From Candidatus Bathyarchaeota archaeon (GTDB taxonomy: Archaea; Thermoproteota; Bathyarchaeia; TCS64): a DNA stretch of 55,125 nucleotides. The stretch covers positions 1-55,125 of the forward strand of contig JADHWN010000012.1 in assembly GCA_016783455.1 (NCBI GenBank). Direction: 5' to 3'. Below the pieces are notes generated by a model. The model was given only the letters and a program-made list of their open reading frames with translations, had not been told where the DNA came from and did not search any database. A program made the position numbers and the translations under genes. Below are positions 22,123 through 29,958 of the stretch, piece after piece (position 1 is the stretch's first letter; each line of letters begins with the position of its first letter).

Positions 22123-22319
22123 CGGAGGATCAGATAACCAAGAATTGGAACTGCGTTTTACCGGACCTCTCTCGATCCCTGCAACCCTTCCTTAACCCAG
22201 AGACACTCGAGCCAGTAGATCCTAAGATGCTCGAGGCCATCTTCCCAAGGGAGCTTCTTAAGCAGGTTATGAGCGCGTTTAGAGGTCCTCTCCGCGCGAA
22301 AAATAAGGGAGGAGTGTAA
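22083..22319 (+). pseudogene. Truncated tryptophan synthase beta-2 (TrpB2) N-terminal remnant
   Basis: The frame starts at GTG 22083, overlapping the leader ORF in another frame. Residues about 9-62 match the N-terminal segment of TrpB2-type tryptophan synthase beta chains: 'KILLTEDQITKNWNCVLPDL', then 'LNPETLEPVDPKMLEAIFPR' and ELLKQ. In TrpB2 this segment is followed by 'EVS.ER..IPEEV' and about 350 catalytic residues. Here it changes to an unrelated 16-residue tail and stops at 22317-22319, with no PLP lysine domain in any frame downstream. It is therefore a decayed trpB2 or a retained N-terminal fragment. A GTG or AUA (22134) start is possible. Confidence 0.65.
22112..22131 (+). promoter_or_regulatory. 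Hairpin sequestering a Shine-Dalgarno motif after the leader stop
   Basis: GATCCTCC (22112-22119), loop TGAC (22120-22123), GGAGGATC (22124-22131): a perfect 8-bp stem. The leader stop UGA is in the loop and the 3' arm is GGAGG, a ribosome-binding motif for the TrpB2-like frame. A ribosome paused on the Trp codon (22102-22104) would reach into the 5' arm and open the stem; one that finishes at UGA would let it refold. This is a mechanistic inference from geometry. Confidence 0.6.
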
Positions 22320-22320
22320 G

Positions 22321-22590
22321 ACGCAGGACCTGAAGATAGTCGTGAAGGAGATAAAGGGCTTCTGTGACACCATCGAGATCGGAGACTACTTCATCGTCAG
22401 GGGAGGGAGGATAAGCATCCCCGAGGGCCACTTCTGCTACTGGGCACTCAACAGCATCATCCCCCTCCTGCCGGCGAAACAGAGGAAGCTCGACGAGCCG
22501 GACGACTGGATGCCCCGGACATGGCTCGTGGAGTGCCCCGACCCCAACGGACAGGTGATCATGGAGATAGTCCCCATAGACCCCGAATGA
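22321..22590 (+). CDS. TIGR04076 family protein; probable ACG start
   Basis: The small protein shows the family pattern: 'DLKIVVKEIKGFCDTIEIGD', then YFIVRGGRISIPEG, 'FCYWALNSIIPLLPAKQR' and, near the end, 'VECPDPNGQV'. Function is unknown; Cys-rich members are widespread in anaerobes. The first ATG/GTG/TTG in frame is GTG 22342, but the conserved strand 'DLKIVV' lies upstream of it. GGGAGGAG (22307-22314) places the ribosome on ACG 22321, 8 nt after GGAGG. It follows the TrpB2 remnant directly and may be part of the leader-controlled transcript. Confidence 0.7.
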   Translation, partial: TQDLKIVVKEIKGFCDTIEIGDYFIVRGGRISIPEGHFCYWALNSIIPLLPAKQRKLDEPDDWMPRTWLVECPDPNGQVIMEIVPIDPE

Positions 22591-22642
22591 AGACGGGATC
22601 TAATCCTATTTTTATAAACCCTTTTTTTGATTGAGAACTTCG

Positions 22643-23752
22643 CTAGAGTCCGTTCACCCAGTCGTAGAACTCCTGAGTGCTCCCGAACTCCACGCAGGTG
22701 TCCCTGTCGAACACGCTGGTGACCCTCATGTTAGCCTCCCCCCAGTCGTTGAACCAGTTCGGGATTGTGTACTCCGCAGGGTGTTCGAGGAGGCTCCCTA
22801 TCTCCTTCCCCGTGTAGTAACCGCTCTCCGGGTCCAGGATCGTCGTCCTACCACCTCCAACCATCATTGCAGCTGAGCGCATCGACGTGTCAGAACTGGC
22901 GCGGATAACCCAGTAGCCAGTGTCCCCATCATATGCCTGCAGCATGCTTGCGAGTAGGACGGCCTGGTCCTCGTCGTCCCCACGTCCCTCGGCCAGCGTC
23001 TCGTTGGGGTATCTGTATGTCTCGCTTTCCCACTGAGGGCTCACCGAGGCATCCTCCGAGAGCACGGGATGGGGGGAGTCATAGGTGTAATCGATGTTTG
23101 CTTCAACCCAGTCGTAGAGGTCTCTGATGTCGTTCCACTTTACCATCTCGGATTTCCCATCGCCCGTGGTGATCGTGACATCCAATGTGGCGCTCACAAC
23201 CGTCGCGTCCTCGGGGGTAATCATGCGCCCCTTGAGGGCTCCCAACCCCGCCCGCGCGTTGATCTCACCCACGATGCCCAGGTAGTTGTCGCGATGCTCC
23301 TGGTACTCCGCCTCGAGGCTCGACTTGTCCGCCTCGAGCGAGTCGTAGGCAGCCTGAGTGTCCCTGTAGTTGTCCCAGAGGCTGTTATAGTCACCTTGGA
23401 GCTCTTGTAGCTCTTCCGAGGTCTCCCCGTGCTCGCTCTCGAGGGCCGTGAAGTCGTTCAGGACCACTGCGTAGCTCTCATCCGTCTCGTTCTTCTCCAC
23501 CATGAAGTCTTCGTAGGTCTGCTGGAGCCTGTCGTGTTCGTTGGTCAGTGCGGTGTGCTCCATCTTCAGCTCGTTCAGGTCCTCGATGAGCTCGATGTTA
23601 GCGTTCAGCTGCTCGGTGTACTCTGAGTAGATGACATCGATGGATCCGGGGAACCTTCCCGTCAGTCCCTGCATCGTCAGTGCTATGTAGACTCCCTCGA
23701 CTGCGGCTATGGAGGCTAGAACGATGATAGCCGCAAGTATCTTACGGTCCAT
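22643..23752 (-). CDS. Membrane-anchored coiled-coil protein with inactive transglutaminase-like domain
   Basis: The 369-aa protein has an N-terminal anchor or signal (residues 5-27), a long coiled coil (about 40-160, rich in Glu/Leu heptads such as 'EELQELQGDYNSLWDNYRDT') and an extracytoplasmic transglutaminase-like domain (about 195-369) with 'YPNETLAEGRGDDEDQAVLL', 'GYWVIRAS' and 'TTILDPESGYY'. In active members the motif is GDCED; here the Cys is Asp260, and no His occupies the usual position, while the Asp (LDP) remains. The protein is therefore probably a non-catalytic binding or structural cell-surface protein. Confidence 0.7.
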   Translation of the reverse strand: MDRKILAAIIVLASIAAVEGVYIALTMQGLTGRFPGSIDVIYSEYTEQLNANIELIEDLNELKMEHTALTNEHDRLQQTYEDFMVEKNETDESYAVVLNDFTALESEHGETSEELQELQGDYNSLWDNYRDTQAAYDSLEADKSSLEAEYQEHRDNYLGIVGEINARAGLGALKGRMITPEDATVVSATLDVTITTGDGKSEMVKWNDIRDLYDWVEANIDYTYDSPHPVLSEDASVSPQWESETYRYPNETLAEGRGDDEDQAVLLASMLQAYDGDTGYWVIRASSDTSMRSAAMMVGGGRTTILDPESGYYTGKEIGSLLEHPAEYTIPNWFNDWGEANMRVTSVFDRDTCVEFGSTQEFYDWVNGL

Positions 23753-23890
23753 TAGTGAGACCCGCCCTGTAAACGATAAATTGGTTATGAAGGGTTAAAC
23801 AAGACTGAGAATGTAGTTTACTAAGAGGAATTTCAGGGTAATAATCATGCTTTAAATGGTCAATCGGGTTTATTCGCGTTATTAAAACAG

Positions 23891-23914
23891 TAAATCCATT
23901 TATTTGAGGATTTA
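23891..23914. terminator. Inverted repeat between aspartate kinase and coiled-coil gene
   Basis: TAAATCC (23891-23897) and GGATTTA (23908-23914) form a 7-bp stem with a 10-nt loop in an AT-rich intergenic region. It lies about 70 nt past the aspartate kinase stop and 140 nt upstream of the coiled-coil gene. It could be a terminator or an operator. The rest of 23753-23982 shows nothing clear apart from AT-rich promoter-like DNA. Confidence 0.3.
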
Positions 23915-23982
23915 TTAGATAAAAATAGCCATCTCAGGACGTGATACGTTTCCCCTTTCCTCCCGCGCGATTCTCCTCTGGA

Positions 23983-25191
23983 TTACCCCTTTAACGTGGC
24001 TTTCACAATTTCGACAGCCTCCTCAACCCTATGGTGATCCACGAGGAGGCTGAACCAGGAGTGGCCGACCTGCACCCAGGGCACTTTCACGCCTATGCCT
24101 GTAAGCGCCTTCTTCGCCTTGCTCACCTCCTCTGTCGCGTCAAGTCCCCGCCCTTTGACGGAAAGATAGGCGAGGTCCTCGGTGCAAGATACCGCTTTTA
24201 CTTCTCTGGATTCCACGAGCTTGTGGGCTCCATTGAGGGTTTCCAAGGGGTCGCCGTCGACCACCAACAGGGTCGACTCCCCGTTTCCTTTGAGCCCCAG
24301 GCTTCGCCCTCCGGCGGCCTCCACCGCCTCGGTGACACGAGTTAGGCTACTGGGCTTGGAGACGATGTCTCCGACCAGGTTGAGCATGAAGACTGGGCTC
24401 TCATATGTTTCAACCGAATGTTTAGGTAGTGTTCCATCTATCATAGTACCATCCCCATCCAGGGGTCCATGCTTCGAGACTATTCGAATTGGGAGGTCTC
24501 CGGGCTTGTACTTGAAGACCTTGTCGTGGAGGACCTCGGCCCCCGCCGACGCCATCAGGTTTGCCTCCCATGCGCTGAGCCGCCCGATGGGCCTAGCGGA
24601 CTCAACCTTCTTGGGGTCAGCGGAGTAGACTCCGGCCACGTCCTTGACCAGGACGACCTCATCGGCGCCGAGGCAGCGGCCCAGGATCACGGCGGTTGTG
24701 TCGCTTCCGCCGCGGCCCAGGGTGGTGATGTTCCCCGCGGGGCTCCTGCCCGTGAATCCGCAGACTACTGGTATTCTTCCTCTCTCGACCAGGGGTTTGA
24801 GCCCTAGCTCCACGTTGCTCAGGCACTCCTCGACGATGGGCTCCGCGTCGCCGTAGGTCTCGTCGGTGACGATGGGCCAGCTGGGGGAGTCGGGCGTGAT
24901 CTCCACGGCGTCCACCCCCATGCCCTTCAGGGCCGAGGCCATGAGCCGGGCGCTCTGCTCCTCCCCGAGGCCGATGATGTGGTCGATGACGTCCCTGGGC
25001 GTGTCCGGGGAGATGTCCTCTGCGACGCCCAGGAGCTGGTCGGTCACCCCCTTCAGTGCTGAGACTACGACCACGACCCCCACCCCTCGCTCGCACTCGG
25101 CCTTGACCGCCTCTGCGGCATTCCTGAAGGCCAGCCCGTCCTCAAGCACCGAGCCGCCGTACTTCACGACGATGATCTTCTTCGAGGCCAT
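23983..25191 (-). CDS. lysC: Aspartate kinase
   Basis: The 402-aa enzyme phosphorylates aspartate, the first step to homoserine, methionine, threonine and lysine. The N-terminal kinase core has KYGGSVLEDG (the KFGGTS equivalent), 'PVVCGFTGRSPAGNITTLGR' and GRGGSDTTAVILG; two ACT domains (about 265-402) include 'GDIVSKPSSLTRVTEAVEAA'. The start ATG is immediately adjacent to the stop of the COG2122 gene. Its place at the end of the homocysteine operon suggests that it feeds aspartate semialdehyde into sulfide-dependent homocysteine formation. Confidence 0.93.
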   Translation of the reverse strand: MASKKIIVVKYGGSVLEDGLAFRNAAEAVKAECERGVGVVVVVSALKGVTDQLLGVAEDISPDTPRDVIDHIIGLGEEQSARLMASALKGMGVDAVEITPDSPSWPIVTDETYGDAEPIVEECLSNVELGLKPLVERGRIPVVCGFTGRSPAGNITTLGRGGSDTTAVILGRCLGADEVVLVKDVAGVYSADPKKVESARPIGRLSAWEANLMASAGAEVLHDKVFKYKPGDLPIRIVSKHGPLDGDGTMIDGTLPKHSVETYESPVFMLNLVGDIVSKPSSLTRVTEAVEAAGGRSLGLKGNGESTLLVVDGDPLETLNGAHKLVESREVKAVSCTEDLAYLSVKGRGLDATEEVSKAKKALTGIGVKVPWVQVGHSWFSLLVDHHRVEEAVEIVKATLKG

Positions 25192-25938
25192 CTAGCGTGC
25201 CTCCCTGGAGACGGGCTCCTCATCGGGATTCACGCCTATTATGGTCGGGACCTCCCCTCCGAGGCCGACGTGTCCCCTGTAGAGGATGAAGACTCCCCGG
25301 ACGCCTTCGATGGTGAGCCCGAGCTCGACGGCCTCCTCGACGATCCTCTCCTCGTCGTCGCCTTTCACTGTGTTCGCGACGGCGGTCGCAGCGGCGTCGG
25401 CGATGCCGGCGTTCTCCGCGAAGATGGTTACTGCCTCGGCCTCCCCGAAGCTGAGGGCGTGGCTGAAGAGGCCGGAGCTGGTGGCCACGCCGATGGGGAA
25501 CTCCTCGAGCCTGAAGCCCACCCTCTTTGACAGGGGCGTCTCTCCGGCCTTGATGGCTATGTCCATTGGCCTATCCGAGATGAAGTAGGCCTCGCCCCCG
25601 TTCTCTACCACAGCGACCTTTGCCCCGGCTCTAATCATCTCCTCTACGGCGAGGTCTGCCAGTACCCCTGCCACCGCCGCCATGGGACCCACGCCGGCTC
25701 TCCTGGAGGCTTTGGCCATGAGCTCCACCGCCTCTGGTCCCTCATCCACGTCGATGGGGTCCAGAGCCATCTGGAAGACGGGTGTCCCCTTGATGTACTC
25801 CTCCAGCTCGGTGCGGTGGCTCTTTATGGCCGAAACTGCGGCCTTTAGGGCTTCGAGACTGTCCGTTATGATGGTGCACTGGGACTCCCTGAGCTGGTAC
25901 CTCAGCCTGTGCAGCCCTTCAGTCTCGGACGAGATCAT
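25192..25938 (-). CDS. UPF0280 / COG2122 ApbE-like protein (homocysteine synthesis)
   Basis: The 248-aa protein has the family motifs 'GVGPMAAVAGVLADLAVEEM' and 'VVENGGEAYFIS', plus 'IGVATSSGLFSHALSFGEAE' and 'NAGIADAAATAVAN'. COG2122 is distantly related to the FAD/flavin transferase ApbE. Genetic work in Methanosarcina acetivorans linked this family, with the DUF39 and NIL/ferredoxin proteins, to homocysteine formation from inorganic sulfide. Here it sits in one operon with both partners and aspartate kinase. Confidence 0.88.
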   Translation of the reverse strand: MISSETEGLHRLRYQLRESQCTIITDSLEALKAAVSAIKSHRTELEEYIKGTPVFQMALDPIDVDEGPEAVELMAKASRRAGVGPMAAVAGVLADLAVEEMIRAGAKVAVVENGGEAYFISDRPMDIAIKAGETPLSKRVGFRLEEFPIGVATSSGLFSHALSFGEAEAVTIFAENAGIADAAATAVANTVKGDDEERIVEEAVELGLTIEGVRGVFILYRGHVGLGGEVPTIIGVNPDEEPVSREAR

Positions 25939-25980
25939 TTCCTCGAAGCCTCCTTTAATGTAGAAAAAAATGGATTTCTC

Positions 25981-26382
25981 TTATCCGAGGAGCCTTATGG
26001 CCCTCGTGGTGCAGGCGTCGACGCAGAGGCCGCATGTTATGCCGTTGCACTTCTCCTCGTCTAGGACGACCGTGTGGGCCTCATCGAAGGTGAGGGCGTC
26101 CATGGGGCAGATGGAGACGCATGCCCCGCAGTCGATGCACTTGTCGTCGTCCTTCTCGACTAGCTTCCTGACGTCGACGGTGACGCCCTTGTCTCTGAAG
26201 GCCTTGATCACCTTGTCAGCGTGAGCCGACTCGATGTCCACCAGGATCTCGCCGCCCTGCTGGTTCATGTGGGCGCTCAGTATGTTCACGGGCGTCCCCT
26301 GCTCCAGGATGACCTGGGATGTGATGGGCCTGTCGACGATCTCCTTGGAGAACCTCAGCATCACCCTAACCAGATCTGGCAC
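25981..26382 (-). CDS. NIL-domain ferredoxin of homocysteine synthesis
   Basis: The 133-aa protein has an NIL (ACT-like) domain (residues 4-76, 'PITSQVILEQGTPVNILSAH') followed by a two-cluster ferredoxin. The first cluster motif is CIDCGACVSICP. The second reads CNGITCGLCVDAC, which has four rather than two residues between the first and second Cys and lacks the final Pro, so cluster II may be atypical or absent. Homologues act with DUF39 proteins in reductive sulfur transfer to aspartate semialdehyde. The gene overlaps the DUF39 gene by 17 nt. Confidence 0.9.
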   Translation of the reverse strand: MPDLVRVMLRFSKEIVDRPITSQVILEQGTPVNILSAHMNQQGGEILVDIESAHADKVIKAFRDKGVTVDVRKLVEKDDDKCIDCGACVSICPMDALTFDEAHTVVLDEEKCNGITCGLCVDACTTRAIRLLG

Positions 26383-27853
26383 CTCCTAGCAGTCTGGATA
26401 TGTCCTCGGACGTCACTATCCCTAGGACCCTTCTCTCGCCGTCTACCACCGGCAGGGCTGAGATGTTGTGCTGAGCCAGGGTCCGAGACGCCGTCTCCAG
26501 GGGGTCGTTGAGGGAGGTCGTGTGGACGTTCCTGACGATGATGTCCTTCAACGTCTTCTTCCCGTTCGCGATGGACTTGGTGATGTCCCAGGAGGTGACG
26601 ATCCCCGACAGCTTTCCCTGTCCGTCGACGACCACGACGTGGTTGACTGACCGGTTCACAAGCCGCTGAGCGACCTCCTCGATCCTCTCGTCCTCACGGC
26701 AGGTGACTGCCTCGTGCACGATGCTCTCCACGAAGGCCGTCTCACCTGTCTGCTTCATGGGTTTGAAGACCGTGTCTGTAGGGAGCTTCTCCACGTGCTG
26801 GGACAGGTAGAAAGAGGCTCCTTCTATCCAGGTCTTCAGGGTCTCCGTGATCTTGTGGGCTGTCTTGAGGCTAGAGAGGCTGGTGACCTTGACGTCCCTG
26901 CCGTTGATGTCTATCCTCCCCGACTTCAGCTCCTTGTAGTTGGTATCCCTAATGGCCCCCTTGTCCCTGCGGGGTATACCGTAGTCCACAATATCCGTGA
27001 CGATCTCCTCGTCCCTGATGGAGGCCTTCTTGGCTATACCCTCGTTGAGCAGCGGGATCGGGATGCCTATGCCGACGTAGAGGCTGGTGCCGTAGTTGGT
27101 GAAGCTGGCTCCCCTGATGAACTCGGGGCTCATCTTCTTGGCGTCCCCCCTCACCGAGATGGTGCCCAGTCTGCTCTTGGGGTTGTGCTGTGTCCCCTCT
27201 CCTATGACGTATCCCTGGCCCCCTCCCAGGAATATCCTGGTGCCGAGGCCGATGGTCTCATAGTCCGGGTCGTTGGTGAGGGGGTTGAGCTCCCCTGCTC
27301 CTGAGTAGGTGGCGTTCCTGTATCGGGGCAGAAGCTTCCCCATATAGGTGTAGATGGTCTCGTCCCTGCCGTTTGTGGCGCAGGAGTACCTCTGGTAGCC
27401 GTTCCTGAAGTTGAGCAGGTAGAACTGGTTGAGGTCCTCCTTGGTCAGCGTCGTCTCGATGCGGGTCCTCGGGTAACAGTCCGTACCGTACGCCGTCGCC
27501 CTGAGCTCCACCTCCTTGCCCCTTATCAGGTCCTCGATGACGTGGGCTCCCCCGTACTCAGATGGCTTGGTCTCAGAACCAATCGTGGCCCCGATGTAGA
27601 GGTCCACGGCCGCCCCCGGGTGGGGGATGGGCACGTCGTTCAACCAAGCGTTCTGGATCTTTATTGGCGGGTCGGCATGGCCGAGATTTATGATCGCCCC
27701 TGAGGAGCACATGGCTCCGAAGGTGCCGGTGGTGACGACGTCAACCTCCTTGTAGGCTACCTGGACGCCGCTGCTCTCCACCAGGTCTTTGAACTTAGAA
27801 GCTGTTAGAACCTGAACGTCTCCGTTCCGGATCTTCTCGTTAATCTCGGATAT
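26366..27853 (-). CDS. DUF39 homocysteine biosynthesis protein with C-terminal CBS pair; start uncertain
   Basis: DUF39 proteins convert aspartate semialdehyde plus sulfide to homocysteine in methanogens. The core is recognisable: 'YKEVDVVTTGTFGAMCSSGA', then INLGHADPPIK, and 'LGGGQGYVIGEGTQHNPKSR' further on. A CBS domain pair forms the last ~125 residues ('VQ..TGETAFVESIVHEAVT'-like start, 'GILTS/GIVTSEDISRLLGG' end). The first ATG/GTG/TTG in frame is GTG 27781, but conserved N-terminal sequence (SISEINEKIRNGDVQVLTAS) extends upstream to a TAG at 27905-27907 with no standard start. ATA 27851-27853 or ATT 27842-27844 fit by homology. Confidence 0.85.
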   Translation of the reverse strand: MSEINEKIRNGDVQVLTASKFKDLVESSGVQVAYKEVDVVTTGTFGAMCSSGAIINLGHADPPIKIQNAWLNDVPIPHPGAAVDLYIGATIGSETKPSEYGGAHVIEDLIRGKEVELRATAYGTDCYPRTRIETTLTKEDLNQFYLLNFRNGYQRYSCATNGRDETIYTYMGKLLPRYRNATYSGAGELNPLTNDPDYETIGLGTRIFLGGGQGYVIGEGTQHNPKSRLGTISVRGDAKKMSPEFIRGASFTNYGTSLYVGIGIPIPLLNEGIAKKASIRDEEIVTDIVDYGIPRRDKGAIRDTNYKELKSGRIDINGRDVKVTSLSSLKTAHKITETLKTWIEGASFYLSQHVEKLPTDTVFKPMKQTGETAFVESIVHEAVTCREDERIEEVAQRLVNRSVNHVVVVDGQGKLSGIVTSWDITKSIANGKKTLKDIIVRNVHTTSLNDPLETASRTLAQHNISALPVVDGERRVLGIVTSEDISRLLGGARSG

Positions 27854-27935
27854 CGACCGCCCGTTCTTCCCCTTAGAAGATATATTTGTGAGGTCTTTTC
27901 CCTCCTAATCGTGAAACTAGAGTCCCTTATTCTTG

Positions 27936-27975
27936 TATAAATAAATATTTGTCAGGAATATTCCCTGGGGAATAT
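27936..27975 (-). promoter_or_regulatory. Promoter and palindromic operator of the homocysteine operon
   Basis: The minus-strand TATA box TATTTATTTATAC covers about 27937-27949. Next to it, on the upstream side, are the perfect palindrome GGAATATTCC (27955-27964) and a second GGAATAT starting 14 bp later (27969). Their position upstream of TATA suits an activator or a BRE-blocking repressor. The rest of 27976-28169 shows nothing else I can name. Confidence 0.5.
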
Positions 27976-28169
27976 GAGCTTGGGGCCTCCCTGAGAACAT
28001 GGATCGCTTGAAGGGTGTAGATCAAAGAAGAGGTACCAAGACGCTCCTTCTCTACGTAAGCTGCGCGCGCGGACATTAGGGGGCACATCAGAGGTTGGAG
28101 AGGGAACCATCTCCACGATGACCCTTCCCATCAGAAAGACGGCAGAAAACGGAAAAGAGGAGGGTTAGA

Positions 28170-29819
28170 TTATCCCCTCACCCATCCCCCGAAGACAGGG
28201 TACATGCAGCAGATCACCTCGATGAACGCCGGCCTACCCGACTCGTTCTCCTTCAACGCCCTCTTCAGTGCGGGTGCCACCTCGTCAGGGTCATCGACCC
28301 TCTCAGAGTGGATGCCTAAGCCCTCCACGGACTTGGCCGTGCTCTGCCTCTCCGAGGTTGTCACCTTGTACGTGTGCGGGGAGTGGCCGGGCCCCCAGAA
28401 GCCGGGGCCGTATCCGCTGAACCCTGAGTTGTTGATGTGGACGGTCGTGACCCCCATCCCGTTCCTCATGAGGGCCTCGTAGTTGCCCAGCTGGTAGCCG
28501 ACGCCGGCGTCGCCCGTTACGCTCACCACCTGCCTCTCGGGGAAGGCCAGCTTCGCGCCCATGGCGGCCCCGAGGCCGAAGCCCAGGGTGGTGACGTTTC
28601 CCCAGCCCATGAAGCCATGGGGGATGAGTGCCTCGTAGACGGTGCTCAGCTGGTCCCGGGTGCCCCCTGACTCATGGGTTACGAAGGAGTTCCCCCTGTC
28701 CAGGACCTCCATCAGTTCCCCGTAGACCCTGTAGGGGTTGATAGGGGACTCGTCCGAGGAGAGGAGCGGTCCATACTTCTCCGCCTTCGCCCTTTTAGCC
28801 TCCTCCAGCTCCTCCATGAGCCCCTCCCTGTCACCGGGCAGTCCCCGACTCATCACCCCGTCTATCATCTGCTTGAGCACCAGCTTGGCGTCCCCGAGGA
28901 TGGCGTGGTCCGTCCAGTAGCTCCTGTTGATATCCGCCTCGTCCACGGTGCAGTGGATTATGGTCTTACCCCCTGGATCCGGGATCACGTGGCCGAAGTG
29001 CCCGGGAGAGAAGCCGCAGCCGATCGCGAATATGAGGTCGGCCTTGTGGAGGAACCTCTCGGCTGGGGCGCCCCTGACGCCCAGTGAGAGGGGGTGGTTC
29101 TCGGGGAAGCAGCTCTTCCCCTTGAGGGTCGTGAGCACCGGGGCTTGGACCGAACCGGCGAACTTCAGAAGCTCGTCGCATGCGTCCGCGTAGAAGACGC
29201 CCTGGCCAGCGTAGATGATGGGCCTCCTCGCCGAGAGGATAGCCCTGACCGCGACCTCCACATCCCTGGCGTCGCCCTGGGACCTCCAGCCCTTCACCGG
29301 AGTGTACGGGTGCTCCTCTTCGTTATACTCCCCGAGTCCCCGTGGTAGCTGGAGGAGCACGGGGGCGGGCCTCCCCGAGCGGAGGTGGGTGAAGGCTCGC
29401 CTCATGTACTCAGGGACCCTGTCCGCCCTGTTGATGTACCCGCTCCACTTGGTGACGCTCTGGAAGGCGTCGTCGATGTTGAACCTCTCCACGCCGCTTG
29501 ACCCTGTCGGCACACCGTCGGTCAGGCAGAGGAGGGGCGTCCCGTCCTCATAGGCCTGGGCGAGGGCGCCGTAGGCCATCTGGATGCCAGCGGCGTTGAG
29601 GCCTCCCATGACGGAGCAGACGCCAAAGCTCTTCCCATTGGAGACACGGGAGTAGCCGTCCGCGACGGCCACGGCGTAGCGCTCGTCACGTACCATGACA
29701 TTCGGTACGCCCTCCTCCCCGCAGGCGTTGTTGAATATATTTGTGGGGAATGTACTGACGCCCTCAACGCCCTCGGCTTTCAGTATCCTGACGAGGCCGT
29801 TGGCTGCTTTAACCTTCAA
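28170..29819 (-). CDS. Thiamine-diphosphate-dependent enzyme, acetolactate-synthase-like
   Basis: The 549-aa protein has the three TPP-enzyme domains. The Pyr domain has the catalytic Glu in 'VMVRDERYAVAVADGYSRVS', the central domain 'ARRPIIYAGQGVFYADACDE', and the PP domain 'VSVTGDAGVGYQLGNYEALM' with the Mg/TPP motif GDA...NN (third residue Ala rather than Gly). Overall similarity is to acetolactate synthase/benzoylformate decarboxylase-like 'TPP-requiring proteins' whose substrates are unknown. No small regulatory ilvN subunit and no other ilv genes are nearby, so branched-chain synthesis is not supported. Confidence 0.82.
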   Translation of the reverse strand: MKVKAANGLVRILKAEGVEGVSTFPTNIFNNACGEEGVPNVMVRDERYAVAVADGYSRVSNGKSFGVCSVMGGLNAAGIQMAYGALAQAYEDGTPLLCLTDGVPTGSSGVERFNIDDAFQSVTKWSGYINRADRVPEYMRRAFTHLRSGRPAPVLLQLPRGLGEYNEEEHPYTPVKGWRSQGDARDVEVAVRAILSARRPIIYAGQGVFYADACDELLKFAGSVQAPVLTTLKGKSCFPENHPLSLGVRGAPAERFLHKADLIFAIGCGFSPGHFGHVIPDPGGKTIIHCTVDEADINRSYWTDHAILGDAKLVLKQMIDGVMSRGLPGDREGLMEELEEAKRAKAEKYGPLLSSDESPINPYRVYGELMEVLDRGNSFVTHESGGTRDQLSTVYEALIPHGFMGWGNVTTLGFGLGAAMGAKLAFPERQVVSVTGDAGVGYQLGNYEALMRNGMGVTTVHINNSGFSGYGPGFWGPGHSPHTYKVTTSERQSTAKSVEGLGIHSERVDDPDEVAPALKRALKENESGRPAFIEVICCMYPVFGGWVRG

Positions 29820-29958
29820 AACTAGAACCTCGAATAATATTGACCGTACGCCCGGAAAAAACCTTCTATACGTAAACTAGCGGGATCTAGGGAACGGTTT
29901 ATAACAGAGTTGAGATACCTAAGCAGAGCTTCAACCGTAGACTGAAGAAGGTATCGAG

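Noticed and set aside
28170-29819. Acetolactate synthase large subunit (ilvB)
   Set aside because: The TPP motif is GDA rather than GDG, and no ilvN, ilvC or ilvD is nearby, so only the family-level call is made.
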